64,000 nt of DNA from Actinomycetota bacterium (GTDB lineage Bacteria; Actinomycetota; Acidimicrobiia; Acidimicrobiales; Microtrichaceae): contig JADJBW010000013.1 in NCBI GenBank assembly GCA_016703525.1, positions 1-64,000 on the forward strand, read 5' to 3'. Position numbers and translations under genes: made by a program. The notes below the pieces were generated by a model. That model saw only the letters and a program-made list of their open reading frames with translations. It was not told the origin of the DNA and ran no database searches. Positions 56,594 through 64,000 of the stretch are shown here, piece after piece. Each line of letters starts with the position of its first letter. Within the stretch, counting starts at the first letter, position 1.

Positions 56594-57811
56594 TCAGGCC
56601 GGTGCGCGGAACCGCCGAAGCGCGGGGTCGAGCGCTCCGAGCACCCGATCCGCGGCGCGCATCGTGCGCCCGCCCAACCCCGGGGTGGCCGAATCGACGA
56701 GGTTGCCCATGACCTGCAGCGTGATCGACGCGATCGCGTCGGTTCCGACCGCCAGGCGGAGCCCGCCGCGCAGCACCAGCGGGTGGCCGACGAGGAACGA
56801 GAACCGCCGACCGGTCCGCAGGAAGGCGTCGAAGCGTTCACCGATCTCGCGGTCGTACCGCTCGGGCGTGGTCGCGGGGTTCGCAACGAACAGGTCGGCG
56901 GCCAACATGCCGCTCTCGAGGGCGTAGTCGATGCCCTCGCCGTTCATCGGGTTCACGAGCCCGGCGGCATCACCAACCGCCACCCAACCCGGCCCGTGAC
57001 GTCGCTGTGCGCTCATCGGGAGCCGCCATGCCCGCGGTCGTTCCAGGTCGGGCCCGAGCTCCCACGACGATCGCACGAGCGCGCGATACGACTCCTGCAG
57101 GTGGTTCAGGTTGAGCGTGCGGAACCCCTTCATCGTCGACAGCGCGCCCACGCCGATATTCACGGTGCCGTCTCCGAGGGGGAAGATCCAGCCGTACCCA
57201 GGCACCGGAGTGCCGGCCCCGTCGCGCAGCGTCAGGCATGCCTCGAGATGGCGTTCGGCGTGGCGCGGCGAGGCGGCGTAGGTGCGGATCGCCAGGCCGA
57301 ACGGCTCGTCGGGATCGCGCACCGCGCCCACCATGCGCGCTGCGGTGCCGGTCGCCCCGGTCGCGAGCACCACCAAGTCGGCGTGAATGCGTTCGCCGTC
57401 CACGTCGACGCCGACGACCGCGTCGCCCTCCAGCGCCGGCAGTGCATCGCTGCCGTGGCGGATCTCGGCACCTGCGGCAGCGGCGGCCTCCACCAGATGC
57501 GCGTCGAGGAACCGGCGCTGCCACGCCGCTCCGTGCGCCGGGAACGGCGCGACGCCGGGCCAGCGCAACTCGCGCACCGTGCGGTTCGCGATCATCCGCA
57601 GCCCGTCGGTGCGATGGGCTGCATCGATCGGCACATTGAGCGCCTCGAGCGCGCGGATCGCCCGCGGGGTGAGTCCGTCGCCGCAGACCTTGTCGCGCCC
57701 GAGTTCGCCGCGCTCGATCATGAGCACCGACGCCCCCGCCGACGCGAGACGCAACGCGGCGGCCGACCCCGCGGGCCCTCCGCCGATCACCACCACGTCT
57801 CGCCGCTGCAT
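56594..57811 (-). CDS. Geranylgeranyl/menaquinone reductase family flavoprotein
   Basis: 405 aa. FAD-dependent reductase of isoprenoid chains (MenJ/GGR family). Rossmann motif DVVVIGGGPAGSAAALRLAS, MIERGELGRDKVCGDGLTPR (family PxxKxCGxG-like motif), the GWIFPLGDGTVNIGVGA substrate strand and GWVAVGDAAGLVNPMNGEGIDYALESG, the second FAD motif. Most likely saturates the menaquinone side chain or archaeal-type lipids; menaquinone is the expected substrate in an actinobacterium. Confidence 0.9.
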   Translation of the reverse strand: MQRRDVVVIGGGPAGSAAALRLASAGASVLMIERGELGRDKVCGDGLTPRAIRALEALNVPIDAAHRTDGLRMIANRTVRELRWPGVAPFPAHGAAWQRRFLDAHLVEAAAAAGAEIRHGSDALPALEGDAVVGVDVDGERIHADLVVLATGATGTAARMVGAVRDPDEPFGLAIRTYAASPRHAERHLEACLTLRDGAGTPVPGYGWIFPLGDGTVNIGVGALSTMKGFRTLNLNHLQESYRALVRSSWELGPDLERPRAWRLPMSAQRRHGPGWVAVGDAAGLVNPMNGEGIDYALESGMLAADLFVANPATTPERYDREIGERFDAFLRTGRRFSFLVGHPLVLRGGLRLAVGTDAIASITLQVMGNLVDSATPGLGGRTMRAADRVLGALDPALRRFRAPA

Positions 57812-57871
57812 CTCTCCACCCTGTCAGCGGGGCAACCGTTGAAGCCAACCGGCGCCGCCTACCATCGTCGG

Positions 57872-58471
57872 GTGCCGCCTCCGCTTCGCTTCGAGTTCGT
57901 CATGTCCGCCCCCTCGGTGACGAAGCTCCCCGAGACCATGGGTGAGGTGGCGTTGGCCGGGCGGTCGAACGTGGGAAAGTCGTCGCTCGTGAACGCCCTC
58001 GCGAACCGCAACGGCCTCGCAGCAACGTCCAAGACGCCCGGGCGCACGCAGATGCTCAACCTGTTCACCCTGCCCGACGGCCGCACGCTGGTCGACCTGC
58101 CCGGATACGGCTACGCCAAGGCGCCCGCCTCGGCGCGACAGCGTTGGGCGAAGATGATCGAGGCGTACCTGACCCAACGCGACGGGCTCGTCACGGTGGT
58201 CGCGCTGATCGACGGCGAGGTCGGGCCGACGAAGCTCGACCTCGATCTGCTCGATTGGTTGGAGCACATCGATCGGCCCTACCGGATCGTTGCGACCAAG
58301 GCCGACAAGGTCGGCAATTCGAAACGTCAGACGCGTCGCCGCGACCTGGCCGAGAAGTGCGGGGTCGAGGTTGGCGACGTGTTGTGGGTCAGCGCAGCGA
58401 AGGGCACCAACATCGACCTGCTGCGCACCGAGCTCGCGCAGTGGATGATCGAGCCGGACGACGGCGACTGA
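57872..58471 (+). CDS. engB: Ribosome biogenesis GTPase YsxC/EngB
   Basis: 199 aa from GTG 57872 (ATG 57902 is possible, but FEFVMSAPSVTKLPE is the usual family N-terminus). G1 GRSNVGKSSLVN, G2 KTPGRTQML, G3 VDLPGYGYAKAP, G4 ATKADKV and G5 VSAAKGTNID. Assists assembly of the 50S subunit. Stand-alone gene, divergent from the reductase. Confidence 0.96.
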   Translation: MPPPLRFEFVMSAPSVTKLPETMGEVALAGRSNVGKSSLVNALANRNGLAATSKTPGRTQMLNLFTLPDGRTLVDLPGYGYAKAPASARQRWAKMIEAYLTQRDGLVTVVALIDGEVGPTKLDLDLLDWLEHIDRPYRIVATKADKVGNSKRQTRRRDLAEKCGVEVGDVLWVSAAKGTNIDLLRTELAQWMIEPDDGD

Positions 58472-58518
58472 CCGGGCGCGCCGGTAGCGTGGACCCCAGG
58501 CCGACGCGAGGAGCCGCC

Positions 58519-58974
58519 ATGAATGTGCTGATCGCCACCGATGGATCCGAACCGGCGCTGGATGCCGCGCACCGTTCGCTCACGCTGCTGCGAGATGGGG
58601 CTCGCATCAGCCTGGTGATGGTGATCCCCGACAAGGAGGACCCGATGGCGACCGCCGGCGGGTTCGAGGGTCCGGTGATCACCGAGGAGGAGGCCGAGGC
58701 CGCGTTCGCCGCCGCGAACCTGCGCGGCCAGGCGGCGCTCGAGGCCACCCGTGCAGCCGTCGACGGCGACGTCGACGTGCGGCTGATCCCCGTTGACGGG
58801 GCGACGGGCGCCGCGATCGTCGAGATCGCCGCCGAGATGAGCGCGGAGGTGATCGTGATCGGCGCCTCCGGCAAGGGGTTCTTTCGGCGCCTGCTCTCCG
58901 GCTCGGTCAGCGACTACGTGGTGCATCATGCACACTGCCCGGTGCTCGTGGTGCGCCACGATCACCTGACCTGA
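58519..58974 (+). CDS. Universal stress protein (UspA family)
   Basis: 151 aa from ATG 58519 with GGAG upstream. MNVLIATDGSEPALDAAHRS starts the Rossmann-like fold. The ATP-binding signature GASGKGFFRRLLSGSVS fits G-x2-G-x9-G-S, so it is of the nucleotide-binding type. It ends HCPVLVVRHDHLT. Its stop codon lies inside a pentamer repeat. Confidence 0.94.
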   Translation: MNVLIATDGSEPALDAAHRSLTLLRDGARISLVMVIPDKEDPMATAGGFEGPVITEEEAEAAFAAANLRGQAALEATRAAVDGDVDVRLIPVDGATGAAIVEIAAEMSAEVIVIGASGKGFFRRLLSGSVSDYVVHHAHCPVLVVRHDHLT

Positions 58975-58994
58975 CCTGACCTTGACCTGACCTG
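58964..58994. repeat. ACCTG pentamer repeat over a stop codon
   Basis: Six near-perfect ACCTG units, one with an extra T. The stop TGA of the universal stress protein is within the second unit, and later units repeat CTGAC after the gene end. Confidence 0.88.
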
Positions 58995-59000
58995 GGCCGC

Positions 59001-60414
59001 TCAGATCGTCTGCAGCACGCTTCCGGCCTCGCGGCACACCGCTGCGCCGGCGCAGCGCCAGGTGCGCCACTGCGTGAGCGCTGCGATGTCGCCACCGACG
59101 CCGATCCACGAGACGCGACTCACCCCGGCCGACTCGGTCGCCACGAAGGTGCCGTTCACCCGCCGGAAGTAGTTCAGATTGCTGGACGCCAGCATCTGTG
59201 TGGCGCCCCGCGCCCCCGCCGGGTCGTAGAAGCCGAGCAACGAACCGGAGGACGAGAGTTCCTCGATCGTGTTCCCGTCGAGCACCACTCCCCACGTGTC
59301 GGTCTGCGGTTGGCCAATACGCGGGTGGAACGGGGCGAGATGGGGTCTCGGCGAGCCGGACCGCCTGCGACCAACCGAGTTCGGTGTCGCCCTTGCGGTG
59401 CCGAACGATGTTCGCGACGACCGAGATGTCGTTGCTGTCGAGCACGAGGATGCCGTGGCGCGGCGACGGGAAGGGAGACTGCCCATCCGCGTTGGCGAGC
59501 ACCGTGTTGTGGTGCACCAGGATCCGCTGACTGATCTCGGTCTCGATGCCGTGCCACAGGTTGTTGTCGACCTGGTTGTACGAGATCACCGAGTCGTGGG
59601 TGCCGACATCGGTCCAGATGCCCGTGGAGCCGTTCGCCTGCACCGTGTTACGGGTGATGGTGACGTTGCCGGACTCGGTCGTCTTGATGCCGGCCGACTC
59701 GCGGTACTGCTCGGCCTCGGCCTGGTACCGGCCGGTGTCGGTGTTCTCCGCGATGAACGAATCGCGGATGACCAGGTTGTTCGACAGCCACGCCCCGATC
59801 CCGATCGCGTCGTTGCGCCGCACGATCACCCGCTCGATCACCACGTCGGGCGACTCACCGAGGCCGATGCCCTCGTAGGAGTTGTCGACCGAGGTCACCT
59901 CGCTGATGAGCACGCCGGGGCTCTTCATGACCTTGACGGCGGCGCGGAAGTTGTCGTGATCGGCGAGCGTGAATCGCCGTACCGCGATGCGTCGCAGGGA
60001 GGATCCGCCGGCCGTGTCGAACACCACACCGTGGCGTTTGCCGTCGGCGGGCCAGCCCTGGCCGAGGCCGTCGATCCAGACCGTTCCTCCGTCGCCGACG
60101 AGATGCACCGACTTCCCGGCGACGAGCACACTCTCGAAATACACGCCAGGCCCGACCCGGACGATCGCCGTGGTCCCGGCCGGCACCCGGTCGACCGCGG
60201 CCTGGATCGATCCGGTGCAGCGGTTCGCCACCGGCGCGCATGCGACGGGTTCGATGGGCGTGCCCGCGGGCAGCCCCAGCGACGTGGCGAAGGCTGCGTC
60301 GACGACCGCAGCATCGCTCAACCGCTCGAATCCCGGGCCCGCCTGCACCGTGCCGATCACAGCCAATACCGCCGCGCCCACCAGCGCGCGCAAACCCCAT
60401 CTCCGCCGATCCAT
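59001..60414 (-). CDS. Secreted right-handed parallel beta-helix protein, one frameshift
   Basis: About 470 aa from ATG 60414. Signal peptide (LRALVGAAVLAVIGTVQAG). The body is a pectate-lyase-like beta-helix with NosD/CASH-type repeats: SLRRIAVRRFTLADHDNFRA, PGVLISEVTSVDNSYEGIGL, NLVIRDSFIAENTDTG, NVTITRNTVQANGSTGIWT, ILVHHNTVLANADGQSP. An indel near 59340 shifts to TDTWGVVLDGNTIEELSSSG and a C-terminal domain with two Cys (WRTWRCAGAAVCREAG). Likely binds or cleaves an extracellular polysaccharide; no catalytic residues assigned. Confidence 0.85.
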
Positions 60415-60558
60415 ACCCGACCACCGCCTCGTGTCGCCTCACACCGCCCGCCGACGGCACCCCGCAGACTACAGCGCCGTTGACAATCACACCATCGCGA
60501 ATCCTGCCTGTCAGGGGAGTTCGACGGCCCGTTGTTGCAGCCGCGACTTCTCCTGCTG

Positions 60559-60574
60559 ATACCCTGGGGGGTAT
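60559..60574 (+). promoter_or_regulatory. CsoR-family-type operator overlapping a start codon
   Basis: ATACCCTGGGGGGTAT is a perfect inverted repeat ATACCC-N4-GGGTAT, resembling operators bound by CsoR/CstR/RcnR-type repressors. Its last two bases are the A and T of the ATG of the 55-aa gene, and its G-run supplies the ribosome-binding site. Confidence 0.6.
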
Positions 60575-60740
60575 GTGCCGACGAGTTCAATGTCACCGAT
60601 GCAATCGACCCACCTATGCCGGATGTGGCGCCCACATCGAGCAGGTGCTCGCCGACGTGGCGCCTGCCGACCGCTGCCAGTGCCGAGCGAATGGCGAGTC
60701 GCCCCAAACCGGCCTGCTCGGGCGGCTGTTCGGCCGCTGA
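60573..60740 (+). CDS. Small cysteine-rich conserved protein
   Basis: 55 aa from ATG 60573; GGGGGG serves as ribosome-binding site. MCRRVQCHRCNRPTYAGCG then HIEQVLADV and DRCQC, seven Cys including CHRC and CQC, ending LLGRLFGR. This is a widespread small protein (CRRVTCxxCGKPTWxGCGxHIEQ pattern) of unknown function; the Cys arrangement suggests zinc, copper or sulfane-sulfur binding. A CsoR-type palindrome covers the start, and cysK-cysE follow on the same strand after 116 nt. Confidence 0.8.
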   Translation: MCRRVQCHRCNRPTYAGCGAHIEQVLADVAPADRCQCRANGESPQTGLLGRLFGR

Positions 60741-60856
60741 ACGGCCAACGGCCCGCGGCGGGCTACCCGCCGGTCGCCGTGCTCCGCAATCCCGACCGAT
60801 CAGGTAGGGTATTGCCGCCGGCGAACGATCCGACCGGCGGGAAGGTGCACCCACTC

Positions 60857-61792
60857 ATGAACATCGCCGACGACATCACCGCCCTGGTCGGAAACACGCC
60901 ACTGGTTCGACTCCGCAACGTCACCGATGGCGCCGCCGCGACGATCGCCGCCAAGCTCGAGTACTTCAACCCCGCCCACAGCGTGAAGGACCGCATCGGC
61001 GTGGCCATGCTCGACGCCGCCGAAGCGGCCGGGCTGATCGGTCCCGACACGATCGTGGTCGAGCCGACCAGCGGCAACACCGGCATCGCGCTGGCGATGG
61101 TGTGCGCCGCCCGCGGCTACCGCTGCGTGTTCACGATGCCCGAAACGATGAGCAAGGAGCGCCGGGCGCTGCTGCGCGCCTACGGCGCCGAACTCGTGCT
61201 GACGCCCGGCCCCGACGGCATGGGTGGCGCGATCGCCAAGGCGCTCGAACTGGCCGCGGGCGATCCGCGGTACTTCATCCCGCAGCAGTTCGAGAACCCG
61301 GCCAACCCGGCGATCCACGTTGCGACCACCGCCGAGGAGATCTGGCGCGACACCGACGGCAAGGTCGACATCTTCGTGAGCGGCGTCGGCACCGGCGGCA
61401 CGATCACCGGCGTCGGCACCGTGCTCAAGGAGCGCAAGCCCGAGGTGCAGATCATCGCCGTGGAGCCGGCCGCGTCGCCCGTGCTCTCGGGCGGGGCGAA
61501 GGGCCCACACCCGATCCAAGGGATCGGCGCCGGGTTCGTGCCCGCCATCCTCGACACCGACGTGATCGACGAGGTCGTCACCGTCGCCAACGACGACGCG
61601 TTCGCGACCGCACGCCGCATGGCGACCGAGGAGGGGCTGCTCGTCGGCATCTCGTCGGGCGCAGCGACGTGGGCGGCGATTCAGGTCGCGTCTCGCCCCG
61701 AGAACTCTGGCAAGCTCGTGGTGGTCATCATCCCGTCGTTCGGCGAGCGCTACCTCACCACCGCGCTCTTCGCCGACCTGCTCGACGCTTGA
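60857..61792 (+). CDS. cysK: Cysteine synthase
   Basis: PLP-dependent O-acetylserine sulfhydrylase, final step of cysteine synthesis. 311 aa. The PLP Lys is K44 in FNPAHSVKDRIG. The substrate loop TSGNTG lies at 71-76, the PLP phosphate loop is VGTGGTITGVG, and HPIQGIGAGFVPAILD and GISSGAATWAA complete the site. The stop overlaps the cysE TTG start, giving coupled cysK-cysE. Confidence 0.97.
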   Translation: MNIADDITALVGNTPLVRLRNVTDGAAATIAAKLEYFNPAHSVKDRIGVAMLDAAEAAGLIGPDTIVVEPTSGNTGIALAMVCAARGYRCVFTMPETMSKERRALLRAYGAELVLTPGPDGMGGAIAKALELAAGDPRYFIPQQFENPANPAIHVATTAEEIWRDTDGKVDIFVSGVGTGGTITGVGTVLKERKPEVQIIAVEPAASPVLSGGAKGPHPIQGIGAGFVPAILDTDVIDEVVTVANDDAFATARRMATEEGLLVGISSGAATWAAIQVASRPENSGKLVVVIIPSFGERYLTTALFADLLDA

Positions 61793-62508
61793 CCGAGCCC
61801 GGCCTTCGCCTCGCGGAACTCCGCCGCGACGTGCTCGCGGTGCGCGACCGCGATCCTGCTGCGCGCTCGTCGATCGAGGTGCTGTGGTGCTACCCGGGGT
61901 TGCATGCCGTGTGGATGCACCGCGTGGCGCACGCATGGTGGCACAGCGGGCACCGGCTCGCCGCCCGGCTGCTCTCGACGATCGTGCGGTCGATCACGGG
62001 CGTGGAGATCCACCCCGCGGCGACGCTCGGACCCGGGCTGTTCATCGACCACGGCCATGGCGTCGTGATCGGTGAGACCGCAGAGGTCGGCGCCAACGTG
62101 ACCATCTACCACGGGGTCACGCTCGGGGGAACCAGCCTCGACGCCGGCAAGCGCCACCCGACGGTGGGCGATCGGGTGACCATCGGCGCAGGGGCGAAGG
62201 TGCTCGGACCGATCACCGTCGGCCACGACAGCCGCATCGGCGCCAACGCCGTGGTGGTGCGTGACGTGCCGCCCAACTCGGTCGTTGTGGGCGTCCCGGG
62301 CCAGGTGATCGCACGCACGCACCCGCGCACTGCGGCGAGCCCACCCGACCTGGACAACACCGCGCTGCCCGACATGGTGGGCGCGAGCCTCTCGTCGCTG
62401 CTGCATCGTGTCGACGAGTTGGAGGAGCAACTCAACGGACACGCCACACCGTCGGCGACACGTCCCGACGAATCCGGCATATGGGTGACCGAGGACTTCT
62501 CGATCTGA
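61789..62508 (+). CDS. cysE: Serine O-acetyltransferase
   Basis: Makes O-acetylserine for CysK. 239 aa from TTG 61789 (TTGA overlap with cysK). N-terminal helical part with SSIEVLWCYPGLHAVWMHRV and AHAWWHSG. The left-handed beta-helix has GVEIHPAATLGPGLFIDHGH, GVVIGETAEVGANVTIYHGV, TLGGT and IGAGAKVLGPITVGHDSRIG, with catalytic His residues. The C-terminal extension after VPGQVIAR (about 55 residues, helical DMVGASLSSLLHRVDELEEQ) is longer than in short forms. Confidence 0.95.
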   Translation: MTEPGLRLAELRRDVLAVRDRDPAARSSIEVLWCYPGLHAVWMHRVAHAWWHSGHRLAARLLSTIVRSITGVEIHPAATLGPGLFIDHGHGVVIGETAEVGANVTIYHGVTLGGTSLDAGKRHPTVGDRVTIGAGAKVLGPITVGHDSRIGANAVVVRDVPPNSVVVGVPGQVIARTHPRTAASPPDLDNTALPDMVGASLSSLLHRVDELEEQLNGHATPSATRPDESGIWVTEDFSI

Positions 62509-62559
62509 CCGTGCGGGGCGTCCCCGGCGGTGCGCCACGGCCGACGTAGCGTTGATCGC

Positions 62560-63735
62560 ATGATCTCGATCGCACGGCGGCAGTTGCTGCTCGGTTCCCT
62601 GGCCGGAGGACTCTGGGCCTCCGGGTGCTCGGACACCGACGACCGGTCGCCACGGCCCACCGCGAGCCCCGACCCGGAGACCTCCTCGACGGTCGGCGCG
62701 CCGAAAACGGGAGCCGCCACAGGTTGGGCGATGCCCGCCGAGGACGGGCCGCACGAGCGGACCTGGATGTGCTGGCCGTCGAGCACCCAGGTGTGGGGCG
62801 AGGACCTCGTCGACGTCCAAGATGCGATCGCGCGGGTGGCCGAGGCGATCGCCGCGTTCGAGCCGGTCACCCTGCTGTGCCGACAGGATCAGGCCGAGGC
62901 GCTGCGCGAGCGGCTCGCCGACACGATCGACCTGCTCCCGGCCCCGGTCGACGACCTCTGGGCACGCGACACCCTCCCGAATTTCCTGACCGCGGCCGAC
63001 GAGCACGACGGCGTCCGGCTCGCGGCCGGCCACGTGCAGTTCAACGGCTGGGGCGACAAGCAGGTACACGATGGGGATGCACAGCTCGCCACGATCGTCG
63101 CCGAGCACCTCGGCATCCCCGTGGTCGAGAGCGGCCTCGTGGGCGAGGGCGGCGGACTCGAGGTCGACGGCCACGGCACCGTCCTCGCCGCTCGATCGAG
63201 CTGGGTCAACGCCAATCGAAACCCCGGGAGCGACGAGGCGGACATCGCCGCAGCGCTGACGGAGATGCTCGGAGCGGAGCGCGTCGTCTGGATCGACGGG
63301 CTCGCCGGTGCCGACATCACCGACGGCCACATCGACACCCTCGCCCGGTTCGTCGACGAGGCCACGATCCTCGTGGATACCCCGGCGTTCGATGACGCGG
63401 ACGACCCCTGGGTCGAGGTTGCCGCACAGACACGCGCAACCGTCGAGGCGGCGCGAACCGTCGAGGGCGCCCCGTACGAGATCGTCGAGATCGTCCAACC
63501 CGAGACGCCACGCGGGGACGGCGCCGACTTCCTCGCGACCTACATGAACTACTACGTGTGCAACGGCGCGGTCATCGCTCCCGAGTTCGGGGATGAGCAG
63601 GCCGACGCGGCGGCCAAGGCGATGCTCGGCGACCTCTTCCCCGGGCGCGAGATCGTGATGCTCGACATCGACGCGCTGGCCGCCGGCGGCGGCGGCATCC
63701 ATTGCGCCACGCAGCAGCAACCCCGGATCGCGTGA
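62560..63735 (+). CDS. Exported agmatine deiminase-like (PAD_porph) lipoprotein
   Basis: 391 aa from ATG 62560. The N-terminus ARRQLLLGSLAGGLWASGCSD combines a twin-Arg start with a lipobox Cys, suggesting Tat export and lipid anchoring. Guanidino-group hydrolase motifs: WAMPAEDGPHERTWMCWP, LWARDTLPNFL, LVGEGGGLEVDGHGTVLA, GADITDGHIDTLARF (catalytic His) and the nucleophile Cys in GGGGIHCATQQQP. Agmatine or peptidyl-arginine could be the substrate; the enzyme class is clear, the substrate is not. Confidence 0.9.
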   Translation: MISIARRQLLLGSLAGGLWASGCSDTDDRSPRPTASPDPETSSTVGAPKTGAATGWAMPAEDGPHERTWMCWPSSTQVWGEDLVDVQDAIARVAEAIAAFEPVTLLCRQDQAEALRERLADTIDLLPAPVDDLWARDTLPNFLTAADEHDGVRLAAGHVQFNGWGDKQVHDGDAQLATIVAEHLGIPVVESGLVGEGGGLEVDGHGTVLAARSSWVNANRNPGSDEADIAAALTEMLGAERVVWIDGLAGADITDGHIDTLARFVDEATILVDTPAFDDADDPWVEVAAQTRATVEAARTVEGAPYEIVEIVQPETPRGDGADFLATYMNYYVCNGAVIAPEFGDEQADAAAKAMLGDLFPGREIVMLDIDALAAGGGGIHCATQQQPRIA

Positions 63736-63736
63736 C

Positions 63737-64000
63737 GTGGACGACCCGCTGCAGCCGTATCGACAGCCGCTCGTGACCGCGACCGGCATCGTGCTCGGCT
63801 TCGTGCTCAACTTCGCGAACAGCTGGGTCCGCTCCGACACCTCGCTGGGCGATGTCGGCGCGTACGGGGTGGGGTCGCTCGTGCTGGCGGGAATGATCTG
63901 CCTCATCGTCGTGCTCGCCCGGATCCTTCGCGTCGGGGTCGACAGCGACCGGGTGACCGGGTACTACCGCCGCACGGTGAACGTGTTCCTGATCGGCGTC
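63737..64000 (+). CDS. Membrane protein, N-terminal part only
   Basis: 88 residues from GTG 63737, open to the window end. Two TM helices are visible: LVTATGIVLGFVLNFANSW and VGSLVLAGMICLIVVLARIL, then RVTGYYRRTVNVFLIG starting a third. Family not recognised. It starts 1 nt after the stop of the upstream deiminase gene, so the two are probably cotranscribed. Confidence 0.65.
   Translation, partial: MDDPLQPYRQPLVTATGIVLGFVLNFANSWVRSDTSLGDVGAYGVGSLVLAGMICLIVVLARILRVGVDSDRVTGYYRRTVNVFLIGV

Noticed and set aside
61750..63906. 718-codon minus-strand frame
   Set aside because: Antisense to cysE and the deiminase; no domain motifs.

Overview
This is a high-GC (about 70%) bacterial window with short intergenic gaps, ATGA/GTGA stop-start overlaps and frequent GTG/TTG starts. 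The gene content points to an actinobacterium, and I infer class Acidimicrobiia (Ilumatobacter-like). The markers are F420 biosynthesis (cofC) plus an LLM oxidoreductase, mycothiol-type proteins (a PIG-L deacetylase and a TIGR03084 protein), the decaprenylphosphoryl-arabinose pair dprE1-ubiA, an imuA'-imuB mutasome, a DUF222/HNH gene and TadE-like proteins. The assignment rests on gene content only; no 16S rRNA gene is present. I saw no tRNA, rRNA, insertion sequence, prophage or convincing CRISPR array.

Layout. 1-8.7 kb (minus strand): a DNA-repair island. A near-consensus LexA box precedes imuA'-imuB, followed by a response regulator/histidine kinase pair and an overlapping nurA-herA-sbcD cassette that runs off the left edge. 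8.8-11 kb: a small TPR-like gene and a DUF222/HNH gene, separated by a perfect TGTGA-N6-TCACA palindrome. 11.3-17.7 kb: an Nfu-N-like protein, a YpfJ-type zinc peptidase, a GYF-domain protein, a class III nucleotide cyclase, RNase HII and RpiB. 17.7-26.1 kb: a large unknown protein, then a MacB-type efflux operon (lipoprotein, adaptor, ATPase, permease) divergent from its probable two-component system. 26.1-34.8 kb: gpsA, two TadE-like proteins, cofC, a PIG-L deacetylase, a TIGR03084 protein, metG and a DEDD exonuclease. 34.9-40.2 kb: a complete sugar or glycerol-phosphate ABC importer. 40.4-50.2 kb: dprE1-ubiA, two secreted hydrolases, a gamma-glutamyltransferase, an orphan importer ATPase, an LLM oxidoreductase and a DsbA-like protein. 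50.5-56.5 kb: an ECF-like sigma factor with a membrane partner, a 48-bp palindromic repeat array, a GAF-EAL protein and YibE/F. 56.6-64 kb: a menaquinone/geranylgeranyl reductase, EngB, a universal stress protein, a beta-helix protein, then a small cysteine-rich protein under a CsoR-type palindrome, cysK-cysE, an exported agmatine deiminase-like lipoprotein and a partial membrane protein.

Two features run through the whole window. First, many genes are interrupted by 1-nt frameshifts. They are very dense in the first 5.5 kb and sporadic later, which looks more like indel errors in the assembly than gene decay, because the homologous motifs continue in the next frame. Such genes are listed as single CDS spans. 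Second, short tandem duplications (5-72 bp periods) sit at the 3' ends of many genes, and several copy the stop codon itself.
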